Origin: Sulfitobacter delicatus
Lineage (GTDB): Bacteria > Pseudomonadota > Alphaproteobacteria > Rhodobacterales > Rhodobacteraceae
Length of the DNA stretch: 64,000 nucleotides
Direction: 5' to 3'
Assembly (NCBI RefSeq): GCF_900102535.1
Contig: NZ_FNBP01000010.1
Coordinates: 1 to 64,000, forward strand
Shown: positions 44,395-52,857 of the stretch, in pieces
Numbering within the stretch: position 1 is the first letter of the stretch
Layout: each line of letters starts with the position of its first letter
Notes under the pieces: generated by a model
The model's input: only the letters and a program-made list of their open reading frames with translations
The model's database searches: none
What the model was told of the DNA's origin: nothing
Made by a program: the position numbers and the translations under genes

Positions 44395-45315
44395 ATGAAA
44401 AAAGTTCTCTTCGCTACAACCGCCCTGGTCGCGACCGCCGGCGTTGCAGCAGCAGACGTTACATTCGGCGGCTACGGCCGTTTCGGGATCTACTACTCTG
44501 AGAATGCCGGCGCTGATGGCGTTGCTGGCACAGCTGACGACTTTGTCGGGGCATTCGATAGCTCCACCGACGTCACAAGCCGCTTCCGCCTGCAGATCGA
44601 CGCGACTGCTGAATCCGACGCGGGCGTTGTAGTTGGTGCACGCGTTCGCATCCAGCAGAACGAAGGCGAGACGGGCATGACCAATGGCGCGCGTTTCTTC
44701 GCTCGCTCCGGCGGCTTTGAAGTCGGCGTTGGCAACATCTTCGGCGCTCTGGATTCCATGCCGGGTCAGTACCCCATCGACCTCGACCTCGGCCTGACCG
44801 GACTGGGCTATGACTACACAGCGTACCAGTTCAACGGCGACTTTTACTCCTCCGGCGGTCTGGGTAACTCCGGCGACAACGGCGTCGAAGTAATGTACTC
44901 CGCTGGCGACCTGTCGGTTCACGTGTCGGCTTCCGACACCGATGACCGCGTTGCAGGCTACGTTGCCTACACATGGAGCGGCTGGACCTTCGCAGTTGGT
45001 GCTCAGGATTCCGACAACGCGGGTGACACCGAGTGGACAGCAACGGCTGGTGGTTCCTTCGGCATCGCCGACGTGACGTTGGCCTATGCTGACAACGGTA
45101 CCAATGGCGATCGCACCGTTCTGACCGGCCGCTTCGACGTCGGCGCAGCAACAGACATGGAAGTCTATGTTGCTGACCAGGAAGGTGGCGCGGACACCGG
45201 TTACGGCGTTGACTTCAACCACGACCTCGGCGGCGGTGTCTCGCTGCGCGGTGGTGTGGCCAAGCGCATCAACGGCAACACCGTTGCCGACGCGGGTGTT
45301 CGCTTCAACTTCTAA
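44395..45315 (+). CDS. Porin
   Basis: The 306-residue precursor is an outer-membrane general porin. A Sec signal peptide (MKKVLFATTALVATAG, cleavage after AAA at residue 20) precedes DVTFGGYGRFGIYY, the first strand of the Rhodobacter-type 16-strand porin. The protein is acidic (many D/E, G-rich turns), with alternating hydrophobic residues in strands and the terminal aromatic residue F in VRFNF required for assembly. Codon use is strongly biased, as expected for an abundant protein. GAGGGAAAA precedes the start. It is a single-gene unit with its own terminator. Confidence 0.95.
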   Translation: MKKVLFATTALVATAGVAAADVTFGGYGRFGIYYSENAGADGVAGTADDFVGAFDSSTDVTSRFRLQIDATAESDAGVVVGARVRIQQNEGETGMTNGARFFARSGGFEVGVGNIFGALDSMPGQYPIDLDLGLTGLGYDYTAYQFNGDFYSSGGLGNSGDNGVEVMYSAGDLSVHVSASDTDDRVAGYVAYTWSGWTFAVGAQDSDNAGDTEWTATAGGSFGIADVTLAYADNGTNGDRTVLTGRFDVGAATDMEVYVADQEGGADTGYGVDFNHDLGGGVSLRGGVAKRINGNTVADAGVRFNF

Positions 45316-45339
45316 GTTGAACGACATACTCTGAATATT

Positions 45340-45371
45340 GGGGCAGGCCATTCGGTCTGCCCCTTTTCTTT
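45340..45371 (+). terminator. Rho-independent terminator after the porin gene
   Basis: GGGGCAG and CTGCCCC form a seven-pair stem followed by TTTTCTTTT, 24 bases after the porin stop codon. Confidence 0.9.
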
Positions 45372-45417
45372 TGCGCGGTGCTGGTGTTTTCTGCGCCTCT
45401 CAAAAGGAGGCCCCATC

Positions 45418-46071
45418 ATGAGCTTAAGCGACATCCAAGACCGTATTGCCAAAGCCGAGGCCATTGCGGGCCGCACGGCGGGGTCGGTCAAGCTAATCGC
45501 AGTGAGCAAAGTGCAGCCCGACGCCCGCGTGCGTGCTGTATTGGACGAGGGCCACCGCTGCTTTGGTGAGAACCGCGTGCAGGAGGCCGCCGGCAAATGG
45601 CCCGATTTCCGCAAAAATTTCGATGGCATTGACCTGCATCTAATCGGCCCGCTGCAAACCAACAAAGCCCGTCAGGCCATGGAGCTTGCGCAGGCAATCC
45701 ATACGCTGGACCGTCCCAAATTGGCGAAGACTTTGGCGCGGTTGGCGCAGGAGATGGGGCATTGCCCGGACCTTTTCATTCAGGTCAACACCGGCGAAGA
45801 AGAGCAGAAGGCTGGCGTTTTGCCACGCGACGCAGACGAGTTTATCGCCGAATGCCGGGGGCTGGACCTGCCGGTGAAGGGGCTGATGTGCATCCCGCCG
45901 GTAGATGAAGCGCCGTCGCTTCATTTCGCTTTGCTGGCCAAAATCGCTGCACGCAATGACCTAACGGGCCTTTCGATGGGCATGAGCGGCGATTTTGAGC
46001 AAGCCATCGCCCTCGGCGCGACCCATGTGCGGGTCGGCTCTGCCATTTTTGGTGAGCGGGTTAGCCAATAA
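45418..46071 (+). CDS. yggS: YggS family pyridoxal 5'-phosphate-binding protein
   Basis: The 217-residue protein is a PLP homeostasis protein with the fold of alanine racemase domain 1 and no known catalytic turnover. PLP lysine is K31 in LIAVSKVQPD; FGENRVQEAAGKW, LHLIGPLQTNK and the phosphate-binding SMGMSGDFEQAIALGATHVRVG (split by turns) are characteristic. A strong ribosome site (AAGGAGG) precedes the ATG. It overlaps the convergent L,D-transpeptidase gene by 11 bases. Confidence 0.95.
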   Translation: MSLSDIQDRIAKAEAIAGRTAGSVKLIAVSKVQPDARVRAVLDEGHRCFGENRVQEAAGKWPDFRKNFDGIDLHLIGPLQTNKARQAMELAQAIHTLDRPKLAKTLARLAQEMGHCPDLFIQVNTGEEEQKAGVLPRDADEFIAECRGLDLPVKGLMCIPPVDEAPSLHFALLAKIAARNDLTGLSMGMSGDFEQAIALGATHVRVGSAIFGERVSQ

Positions 46072-46555
46072 TCAGCCGGGTCGCGGGGCCGATCTGCGCG
46101 GCGATCTGATGCAGGTCGCGGCGCGAGAAGGCGACGCAGCCTTCTGTCGGATAGCCCGGCCGCCGCCACTGATGGATAAAGATCGCCGAGCCTCGACCCG
46201 CCTCGGCCTCGGGCCAGTTCCAATCCGTCAGGATCACCAGATCATAAAGCGGATCGGCACGGCGCAGTGCTTCGTGGCTATGGGGGTAGGGGGCGCGCAC
46301 AAGGTGGTTGTAGTCAGGCTGCCCGCTCGCGTCGGACCACAGATCGCCGGGCAGGATAGGTTGTGCCCAAGCGCTCGGCGCCGTCATGCGGTCGGGACGA
46401 AAGAGCATCCCCACCAAGCGGTGCGCCCCCCGCGGCGTGGCGCCATCACCTTCGCGCTTGTTGTTCGTCAGGCCGCCTTTGCCGATGCTGCAAGCGTAGC
46501 GCCGCCCTTGGAAACGCAACCCGGTAGGGGTCAGGACCATGTCGTTCGGGGTCAC
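46061..46555 (-). CDS. L,D-transpeptidase family (YkuD) protein
   Basis: The 164-residue protein has the YkuD catalytic core: H128 in IFIHQW and the nucleophile C140 in PTEGCVAF, where the usual S/T-H-G-C reads T-E-G-C. This variant occurs in the short LdtX-like group. No signal peptide or membrane helix is seen, so a periplasmic role would need an unconventional route; it may instead act on cytosolic substrates. It overlaps ribA by four bases (ATGA) on the minus strand. Confidence 0.85.
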   Translation of the reverse strand: MTPNDMVLTPTGLRFQGRRYACSIGKGGLTNNKREGDGATPRGAHRLVGMLFRPDRMTAPSAWAQPILPGDLWSDASGQPDYNHLVRAPYPHSHEALRRADPLYDLVILTDWNWPEAEAGRGSAIFIHQWRRPGYPTEGCVAFSRRDLHQIAAQIGPATRLIIG

Positions 46556-47643
46556 AGCAGATGCCCGGATTTCGCCGCTTTGGTCGCAAGATAGGCGCTG
46601 TTGTGGCGGTTCTCCCCGACGGCCAGCGGCACGCGTTCGACGACGCTGATGCCGCTTTGCTCCATCATGCCGACCTTGCGCGGGTTGTTGGTCAGCAGCC
46701 GCACGGCGGAAAAGCCCATGGAACGCAGGATGTCGGCTCCAAGCCGGAAGTCCCGCTCGTCATCCTCGAACCCCAGACGGTGGTTGGCCTCCACGGTATC
46801 AAAGCCCTGATCCTGCAGTGAATAGGCCCGCATTTTATTGGCCAGCCCGATGCCGCGCCCCTCTTGATTGAGGTAGAGCAACACGCCGTTGCCCTCGCCC
46901 CCCATCTGCGCAAGGGCAGCGCGCAACTGCGGGCCGCAATCGCATTTCAGGCTGCCCATCAGATCGCCGGTGAAACAGGCCGAGTGCAACCGGCAGAGCA
47001 CCGGGGTGTTGCGGGCCGGGCGGCCGATTTCGATGGCGTAATGTTCCTCCCCGCCGTCCTCGGGGCGGAAAATATGTAGCCTGCCTGCTTCGGAGACTTC
47101 CATTGGCAGGCGGGCGTTAACCACCGGGTGCAAGGCGCTGCGGCGGGCCAGAATGGGGGCGGCGGCGGTGAGGTCGATCAGGGTCAGCCCGTATTGCCGC
47201 GCGAAGTCTGCACCCTGCGGCAGGTCGAGCACGAGGGCGGCGGGCAACATCCGCGCAGCCTTCACCAGATCCAGCGCGGCGCTATGCGCGGCGGTATCAC
47301 CGCCCCGTGCCGTTTGCAGTGGGCCTTTCATCGGGGCGCGTAGGTCGTCCGCCGGGTCAGCGATGCTCTGTACCCATGCGGGTGTCGCGCCCGGCGGGAG
47401 CAGGACACGCGCAAGGCTGCCGTCATAGGCGCGGGCTTTCAAGGTCTCTGCCCGCCGCGCTGTGATCGCCAGCACCGGTGCGCCGCCTAGAGCCAGCACA
47501 TCGGCAAGCCGCTGCGCGGTCAGCGTCTCCGCCGCCATCACCAGGGCCGCTTGGCCTTCGCCTGCAAGCACCACGGGCACGCCCATGCGCAGATCGGCCC
47601 GCGCACGCGCCAGTTGTTCGGTAATATCGGGGGCGAAACTCAT
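46552..47643 (-). CDS. ribA: GTP cyclohydrolase II with degenerate RibB-like N-terminal half
   Basis: The C-terminal ~200 residues are GTP cyclohydrolase II, the first committed step of riboflavin synthesis: zinc cysteines in [18 protein letters not shown], the catalytic QEGRGIGL and LTNNPRKV blocks are intact. The N-terminal ~160 residues align with 3,4-dihydroxybutanone-4-phosphate synthase ([38 protein letters not shown]) but lack its acidic metal site (the DDEDRENE-type loop) and other catalytic residues. Such fused but inactive RibB parts occur in alphaproteobacterial RibA. I start at MSFAPDI. It is followed by the L,D-transpeptidase. Confidence 0.92.
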   Translation of the reverse strand: MSFAPDITEQLARARADLRMGVPVVLAGEGQAALVMAAETLTAQRLADVLALGGAPVLAITARRAETLKARAYDGSLARVLLPPGATPAWVQSIADPADDLRAPMKGPLQTARGGDTAAHSAALDLVKAARMLPAALVLDLPQGADFARQYGLTLIDLTAAAPILARRSALHPVVNARLPMEVSEAGRLHIFRPEDGGEEHYAIEIGRPARNTPVLCRLHSACFTGDLMGSLKCDCGPQLRAALAQMGGEGNGVLLYLNQEGRGIGLANKMRAYSLQDQGFDTVEANHRLGFEDDERDFRLGADILRSMGFSAVRLLTNNPRKVGMMEQSGISVVERVPLAVGENRHNSAYLATKAAKSGHLL

Positions 47644-47805
47644 GATCTGGTGCAACTCCGCAAAGGCTTCCCCGGTTATTTAAGATATTCAGCAAGGAAT
47701 TGAAACATTTGCCGCTCTGGCGACACGAGGGCGTGAAAGCACTGTTGCATCCCTTGTCGGACGCCCCCTTGAGGCGCATGTTTGAAGCAACAGACGGAGG
47801 ACCAT

Positions 47806-48492
47806 ATGGCCCAGCTAAAGAAAATTCTGCTTGTCGATGACGACGATGACCTGCGCGAAGCCCTGAGCGAACAGCTTATCATGACCGAAGATTTTGACGT
47901 CTTTGAAGCTGCCAACGGCACCGATGCGATGAGCCGCGCCAAAGAGGCGCTCTATGATCTGGTGATCTTGGACGTCGGCCTGCCTGACACCGATGGTCGC
48001 GAGCTTTGTCGCTTGATGCGCAAGCAGGGGGTCAAGAGCCCGATCCTGATGTTGACTGGCCATGACACGGATGCCGACACGATCCTTGGCCTTGATGCGG
48101 GTGCCAATGACTATGTGACCAAGCCGTTCAAGTTCCCCGTGCTGCTGGCGCGCATCCGTGCGCAATTGCGCCAGCATGAACAATCCGAAGACGCGGTGTT
48201 CCAGCTTGGGCCTTATACCTTCAAGCCAGCGATGAAGATGCTGATGACCGAAGATGATCAGAAGGTGCGGTTGACCGAGAAGGAAACCAACATTCTGAAA
48301 TTCCTTTACCGGTCTAATGATGGCGTGGTGCCGCGTGACGTGCTGCTGCATGAGGTCTGGGGCTATAATGCCGGGGTTACGACCCATACGTTGGAGACCC
48401 ATATCTACCGTCTGCGGCAGAAGATCGAGCCTGATCCCTCGAACGCCCGTTTATTGGTAACAGAATCCGGTGGTTATCGATTGATGGCCTAA
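47806..48492 (+). CDS. cenR: OmpR family response regulator, CenR-like
   Basis: The 228-residue protein has a receiver domain (D56 in LVILDVGLPD, acidic patch at D11-D15, Lys in YVTKPF) and a C-terminal OmpR-type winged helix (LTEKETNILKFL, THTLETHIYRLRQKIE, VTESGGYRLMA). It closely fits the conserved alphaproteobacterial CenR; in Rhodobacter sphaeroides CenR is an essential regulator of the cell envelope. No cenK kinase is adjacent, as in relatives. GGAGG precedes the ATG. Its 3' UTR carries a chain of hairpins and a terminator, which match the SorX locus downstream of the same regulator in R. sphaeroides. Confidence 0.82.
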   Translation: MAQLKKILLVDDDDDLREALSEQLIMTEDFDVFEAANGTDAMSRAKEALYDLVILDVGLPDTDGRELCRLMRKQGVKSPILMLTGHDTDADTILGLDAGANDYVTKPFKFPVLLARIRAQLRQHEQSEDAVFQLGPYTFKPAMKMLMTEDDQKVRLTEKETNILKFLYRSNDGVVPRDVLLHEVWGYNAGVTTHTLETHIYRLRQKIEPDPSNARLLVTESGGYRLMA

Positions 48493-48529
48493 ATCCGGGA
48501 ACCAATTCCAGCCGCCCGTGGTTGGAGTC

Positions 48530-48645
48530 CCTGAGAGGCGGGGTTTTCATGACCCGCTACTCGGTTTGAACCCGAAGATTGTACCCGGGAAATGGTACAT
48601 ACCTCCCTGTTGGACTGGCCGGGCCTCTGTGCCCGGCCGTTTTTT
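48530..48645 (+). ncRNA. sorX: Probable 3' UTR-derived small RNA SorX
   Basis: The region after the OmpR-type regulator holds a hairpin (GCGGG 48538-48542 / CCCGC 48553-48557), a second one (TGTACC 48580-48585 / GGTACA 48594-48599), an unpaired CCTCCC at 48601-48606 and a strong terminator. In R. sphaeroides the conserved sRNA SorX is processed from the 3' UTR of the orthologous OmpR-type gene and regulates a polyamine transporter in oxidative stress. Position and structure fit; I cannot check the sequence. The 5' end is set from SorX's published size of about 116 nucleotides and is approximate. Confidence 0.6.
48616..48645 (+). terminator. Rho-independent terminator of the cenR-like mRNA / SorX
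   Basis: GGCCGGGC / GCCCGGCC forms an eight-pair stem with a six-base loop followed by G and seven T. Confidence 0.95.
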
Positions 48646-48673
48646 TGTCTGGGCCTTCGCGCCGGTTGTCGGT

Positions 48674-48842
48674 GCCACCATAGCCCGGAATCAAGCCGCA
48701 GGCGCCGGGCCATCGCCTGCCCGCCCGGACGGGTAGGCGATTTGGTGAGGCTAGGTGCGCTTTCGCTAACGCACATCAAAGCTGAAAAATAAAGTGGCAC
48801 CATGCCCCGTCGCATCGCCAACCCGCGGGCAGGCGATGGCCC
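48674..48842. repeat. Dispersed intergenic repeat, copy B
   Basis: This second copy of the 169-base repeat at 23462-23630 contains a perfect 18-base inverted repeat (GGGCCATCGCCTGCCCGC at 48707-48724, complement at 48825-48842) enclosing 100 bases. Like copy A it lies just behind a terminator and ahead of a same-strand gene. The rest of the gap up to xthA at 48921 shows nothing else that I recognise. Confidence 0.85.
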
Positions 48843-48920
48843 TCCCGCCAGATTTCCTCATGGCACCCCCAAGCCGCCCGCGTTATTGTGCCCGCCTACC
48901 CCCAGACCGGAGCCTGCCCC

Positions 48921-49709
48921 ATGTCCTTTTCCCTCGCCACTTGGAACATCAACTCTGTCCGCCTGCGCGAGCCTTTGGTGCTGAAGCTGCTGGCCGAACA
49001 CGGGCCAGATGTGCTCTGCCTGCAAGAATGCAAAAGCCCGGTCGACAAAATCCCGGTCGAGGCGTTCAAGGCGGCGGGCTATACCCATATGGTTGCGCGG
49101 GGGCAGAAGGGCTACAACGGCGTGGCGATCCTGTCCAAACTACCGCTGCTGGATGCGGGCGATCAGGATTTCGCGATGCTCGGCCATGCCCGCCATGTGG
49201 CGGCGAAGCTGGAAAACGGCACGACGATCCACAACTTCTATGTCCCCGCAGGCGGCGACAAACCCGACCGCGAGATCAACGAAAAGTTTGGCCAAAAGCT
49301 CGACTATCTGTCCGAGATGCGCGACTGGTTCCATGCCGAGAAGCCGGAGAAGTCGATCCTCGTCGGCGACCTCAACATTGCCCCCCGCGAAGATGACGTC
49401 TGGGACCACAAGAAACTCCTGAAGGTCGTCAGCCACACGCCTGTCGAAGTCGAAGCGCTTGGTGAAGTGCAAGACTCTGGCGCTTGGGTCGACATCACCC
49501 GGCAAGATGTGCCGGAGGGCAATCTCTATAGCTGGTGGTCCTACCGCGCCGCCGATTGGGACGCCGCCGACAAGGGCCGCAGGCTCGATCACATCTGGGC
49601 CACGTCCGACATCTCGCAGGCGGGCCACTCGAGCCATATCGTCCGCGATGCCCGCGGATGGGAGAAACCCAGCGATCACGCGCCAGTTTTTGCCAGTTTT
49701 GACCTTTGA
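48921..49709 (+). CDS. xthA: Exodeoxyribonuclease III
   Basis: The AP endonuclease and 3' exonuclease acts in base excision repair. The 262-residue protein has the EEP-fold catalytic residues: N in TWNINSVRLR, the metal Glu in LQECK (residue 34 region), the Tyr/Asn of KGYNGVAILSK, D-x-N in VGDLNIAPR and the terminal SDHAPVF. Length matches bacterial ExoIII. I start at MSFSLATWN; eleven codons more upstream are possible but not conserved. The thioredoxin-type gene follows 54 bases later. Confidence 0.96.
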   Translation: MSFSLATWNINSVRLREPLVLKLLAEHGPDVLCLQECKSPVDKIPVEAFKAAGYTHMVARGQKGYNGVAILSKLPLLDAGDQDFAMLGHARHVAAKLENGTTIHNFYVPAGGDKPDREINEKFGQKLDYLSEMRDWFHAEKPEKSILVGDLNIAPREDDVWDHKKLLKVVSHTPVEVEALGEVQDSGAWVDITRQDVPEGNLYSWWSYRAADWDAADKGRRLDHIWATSDISQAGHSSHIVRDARGWEKPSDHAPVFASFDL

Positions 49710-49763
49710 ATCACGCCGCTGCGCGTCCATATAAAGCCAAACGCGAATAGCGAGGATGATACG

Positions 49764-50684
49764 ATGACCGACCTGAACCTGACCCCCGCCGCCCCGGCAG
49801 ATGCCGATCTGATCAAGGACACGACCGAAGCGACCTTCATGGCCGATGTGGTCGAGGCCTCGCAGACCGTGCCGGTGATCGTTGATTTCTGGGCGCCTTG
49901 GTGCGGCCCCTGCAAAACGCTGGGCCCAATGCTCGAAGACGCTGTGCGTGCGGCTAAGGGCGCGGTGAAGATGGTCAAGGTCGATGTCGATCAGGCCCAA
50001 GCTATCGCGGGACAGTTGCAGATCCAATCGATCCCAACGGTCTATGCTTTCTACAAAGGCCAGCCGGTCGATGGGTTCCAAGGCGCGCTGCCGCAGTCCG
50101 AGATCAAGGCCTTTGTGGACCGCGTGGTGAAGGCCGGCGGTGGTGAGGCCCCCGGCGATACGCTGGCCGATGCGGTTGAAGCTGCCGAAGAAATGCTGAC
50201 CGAGGGTGCCGCTGCGGATGCTGCTCAGACCTTTGCCGCGATCCTTGAAGAAGACCCGATGAACGCGCCGGCCTATGGTGGGATGGTGCGCGCCCATATC
50301 GCGATGGGTGAGCTAGATCAGGCCGAAGCCCTGCTGAACGGTGCGCCCATTGAAATTTCAAAAGCGCCGGAGCTGGAAGCGGCCCATGCGCAATTGCAAC
50401 TGGCGCATCAGGCCGCTGATGCAGGACCGGTGGCGGAGCTGACCGAGAAGGTCGAGGCGAACCCCGACGACCATCAGGCGCGCTTTGATCTGGCCCAGGC
50501 GCTCTACGCCAATGGCGATGCAGAGACGGCTGTCGATCACCTGCTGGAACTGTTCCGCCGGGATCGCGAGTGGAACGACGGGGCCGCCAAGGCGCAGCTT
50601 TTCACCATTTTTGAAGCGCTTAAGCCGAATGATCCGGTGGTCTTGAACGGGCGTCGCAAACTCTCGTCAATGATATTTGCCTGA
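49764..50684 (+). CDS. cnoX: Thioredoxin-TPR co-chaperedoxin (CnoX/YbbN-like)
   Basis: The 306-residue protein has an N-terminal thioredoxin domain (residues ~18-125) with active site W-C47-G-P-C50 in FWAPWCGPC and the cis-Pro in SIPTVYAF, and a C-terminal helical TPR-like half (about 140-300) ending RRKLSSMIFA. This is the CnoX/YbbN architecture, which protects clients from oxidation and hands them to GroEL or DnaK. E. coli CnoX lacks a redox-active CxxC, whereas the motif here is intact, so it may also reduce disulfides. A GAGGAT ribosome site precedes it; the LON-domain gene follows 27 bases later. Confidence 0.92.
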   Translation: MTDLNLTPAAPADADLIKDTTEATFMADVVEASQTVPVIVDFWAPWCGPCKTLGPMLEDAVRAAKGAVKMVKVDVDQAQAIAGQLQIQSIPTVYAFYKGQPVDGFQGALPQSEIKAFVDRVVKAGGGEAPGDTLADAVEAAEEMLTEGAAADAAQTFAAILEEDPMNAPAYGGMVRAHIAMGELDQAEALLNGAPIEISKAPELEAAHAQLQLAHQAADAGPVAELTEKVEANPDDHQARFDLAQALYANGDAETAVDHLLELFRRDREWNDGAAKAQLFTIFEALKPNDPVVLNGRRKLSSMIFA

Positions 50685-50711
50685 CGGGGCGGGCGCACTA
50701 CGTCCCTCACC

Positions 50712-51356
50712 ATGATCAAGCCAGCCGAATTGCCTCAGACTATCGCGATCTTTCCGTTGGCAGGGGCGCTGCTGCTGCCCCGTTCGCGCCTGCCGCTGCA
50801 TATCTTTGAGCCGCGCTATCTTCAGATGATCGAAGACGCGCTCAAGACCGACACCCGGCTGATCGGCATGGTGCAGCCCAATGAGGTCCCCGGACGAGAG
50901 GGGACAGGGCTGCACAGCATCGGCTGCGCCGGTCGCATCACCCAGTTTTCCGAGACTGAAGATGGCCGCTATATGGTGACGCTAGGCGGCGTCTCCCGGT
51001 TCCGCGTGGTGAACGAGATCGAGGGCTTCAGCCCCTACCGCCGCTGCGACGTGAACTGGTCTGGCTTTGACCGTGATCTGGGCAGTGATGAGGTCGATGG
51101 CAGCTTTGACCGCCCCCGCTTTCTTGACCTGCTTGGCCGCTATTTCGACACCAAGGGCTTGTCAGCAGATTGGGATACGTTGAAAGAAGCGGACGATGAG
51201 TTGCTGATCAACTCGCTGTCGATGATGCTGGAATTTGAGGCCGAGGACAAACAGGCGCTGCTCGAAGCGCCATCGCTTGAGACCCGGCGCGAGACATTGG
51301 TAACCTTGATCGAATTCGCCATGCGCGGCGGTCAGGAAGAAGGATTGATGCAATGA
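50712..51356 (+). CDS. LON peptidase substrate-binding domain-containing protein
   Basis: The 214-residue protein is a free-standing Lon N-terminal (PUA-like) domain without ATPase or protease parts. Typical segments are [24 protein letters not shown], split over the first two strands (residues 10-33), and [13 protein letters not shown]. It is common in alphaproteobacteria and its role is unknown; binding of unfolded substrates is inferred from the domain. It overlaps the next gene by four bases and follows cnoX, so a protein-quality-control operon cnoX-LON-Trm112-like is plausible. Confidence 0.9.
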   Translation: MIKPAELPQTIAIFPLAGALLLPRSRLPLHIFEPRYLQMIEDALKTDTRLIGMVQPNEVPGREGTGLHSIGCAGRITQFSETEDGRYMVTLGGVSRFRVVNEIEGFSPYRRCDVNWSGFDRDLGSDEVDGSFDRPRFLDLLGRYFDTKGLSADWDTLKEADDELLINSLSMMLEFEAEDKQALLEAPSLETRRETLVTLIEFAMRGGQEEGLMQ

Positions 51357-51544
51357 CCGAGCCAGTAACAGTTCAGTTCGACCGTCGGATGTTAGAGGCG
51401 CTGATCTGCCCGCGCAGTCAGACGACACTGACTTATGATGCCGAAAAGCAGGAGCTGGTGTCGAAAGCCGCTGGTTTGGCCTATCCGATCCGCAATGGAA
51501 TCCCGGTCATGCTGCCGGATGAGGCTCGCCGGATAGACCCTTAA
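51353..51544 (+). CDS. Trm112-like (UPF0434) protein lacking zinc cysteines
   Basis: The 63-residue protein aligns with YcaR/Trm112: [34 protein letters not shown] and NGIPVML-DEAR. In the family the N-terminal CPxC and a later ELxC provide zinc ligands; here the second Cys of CPxC is Ser (CPRS) and ELIC reads ELVS, so only one cysteine remains and the zinc site is probably lost. Trm112-like proteins activate methyltransferases in eukaryotes; the bacterial role is unclear. It is coupled to the LON-domain gene and ends one base from the convergent ubiH gene. Confidence 0.88.
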   Translation: MTEPVTVQFDRRMLEALICPRSQTTLTYDAEKQELVSKAAGLAYPIRNGIPVMLPDEARRIDP

Positions 51545-51545
51545 A

Positions 51546-52772
51546 TTAGAGCGGTTTGCCCTGCATCAAGCGCGGCAGCTCTCCCGTCAGACCTGCAGCC
51601 TCACGAATAAAGCTACGGCGCAAGCCGGGTAGGGCGTTCACGGCAGCCATGCCCACGTCGCGGGCCAGCCGAACCAACGCGTTGTCATTCGAAAACAGCC
51701 GGTTGAAACTGTCGGTCGCCAGCGCGAGGCTCGCATTGTCGAACCTCCGCCATTCCTGGTAGCGCGCCAGCACGGCATCGTTGCCGGGGTCTTCGCCACG
51801 ACGCACGGCGTCTGCAATAACCTCTGCCAAGGCGGCCACATCTCGCAGCCCCGCGTTCAGCCCTTGGCCCGCAATCGGATGCACCCCATGTGCGGCATCG
51901 CCGAGCAGCGCGACGCGCGGGGCGGTCATGGAATGGGCCAGCGACAAGCCAAGAGGGTAGCTGTAGCGCGCGCCGGTCAGGGAAATATCGCCCAAGAAGC
52001 TGCCAAAACGCGGGCGCAGGACTTCGAGGTATTCGGCGTCGGGCAGGGCGTTGATCGCCGCAGCATTAGCGGTGCTCTCGCTCCAGACAATCAGCGAACG
52101 ATTGCCCGTCAGCGGCAGGATTGCCAGCGGGCCGGGGGGCATAAAGAACTGATGCGCGATACCGTGGTGCGGTTTTTCGTGGTTGACCACACAGACCAGC
52201 GCAGTCTGCGCATAGGACCACGAAATCCGCTTGATGCCAGCGCGTTCAGCCGTGCCGCTGCCGCGTCCGTCGGCGCCGACTGCCAAGCGCGCACGCAGTG
52301 TTTTGCCACCATCGAGCGTGAGGGTAATGCCGGTGGGCGCCACCGTTTGAGCCGTGACGCGTGTCTCGTTTAATACCGTAACCGCCGGATCGGCCTTTAC
52401 CGCATCCAGCAAAGCGCGGCGCAGATGGCGGTCTTCGACCATGTGACCCATCGGACCTTCTTCGATCTCGGCATGGTCGAAATGCATAAACATAGGAGAC
52501 GGGCCTTCGCCTGCCCGCCCGTCGGTCACCTTGATCTCGAGCATCGGCTGGGCGACATCCGCGATCTCGGGCCAGATGCCAATGCCTTCCATCAGCCGCA
52601 CCGAGGTCAGCGCCAGCGCATAGGCGCGTCCGTCGAACGCGGCATCCTCAAACCTCTGCGCAGGCAGCGCATCAATCAAAGCCACCCGCAGCCCCGCGCG
52701 GGACAGGGCCAAGGCGAGAGCAGGGCCGTTCAGCCCGCCGCCGATGATCGCGATATCGTGGTCGAATTCCAT
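51546..52772 (-). CDS. ubiH: UbiH/UbiF/COQ6 family FAD-dependent monooxygenase
   Basis: The 408-residue flavoprotein hydroxylates the benzoquinone ring in ubiquinone synthesis. It has the FAD motif IIGGGLNGPALALALSRAG at its start, the conserved DG motif in VGADGRGSGT and the second FAD motif LLGDAAHGVHPIAGQGLNAGLRD (here split by its glycine turns). The exact position hydroxylated (UbiH, UbiI or UbiF type) cannot be read from motifs. I start at MEFDHDIAIIG; fifty codons upstream lie in the divergent amidase promoter region. Its neighbour on the left is convergent. Confidence 0.9.
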   Translation of the reverse strand: MEFDHDIAIIGGGLNGPALALALSRAGLRVALIDALPAQRFEDAAFDGRAYALALTSVRLMEGIGIWPEIADVAQPMLEIKVTDGRAGEGPSPMFMHFDHAEIEEGPMGHMVEDRHLRRALLDAVKADPAVTVLNETRVTAQTVAPTGITLTLDGGKTLRARLAVGADGRGSGTAERAGIKRISWSYAQTALVCVVNHEKPHHGIAHQFFMPPGPLAILPLTGNRSLIVWSESTANAAAINALPDAEYLEVLRPRFGSFLGDISLTGARYSYPLGLSLAHSMTAPRVALLGDAAHGVHPIAGQGLNAGLRDVAALAEVIADAVRRGEDPGNDAVLARYQEWRRFDNASLALATDSFNRLFSNDNALVRLARDVGMAAVNALPGLRRSFIREAAGLTGELPRLMQGKPL

Positions 52773-52857
52773 GGTCCTAGATATGACCCGTCCGCAGGGA
52801 TTGTCCATGCGCCGAACGGTCGCTAGGTTCGCGACAAACAGCGGCAAGGGGTACGAC

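Noticed and set aside
44317..45351. Open frame opposite the porin gene
   Set aside because: The plus-strand frame has a signal peptide, porin strands and a terminal Phe; the antisense frame is an effect of the porin's biased codons.
48559..48575. Sequence resembling a tRNA T arm (CGGTTTGAACCCG)
   Set aside because: No acceptor, D or anticodon arm can be built around it; it fits better as part of the structured 3' UTR.
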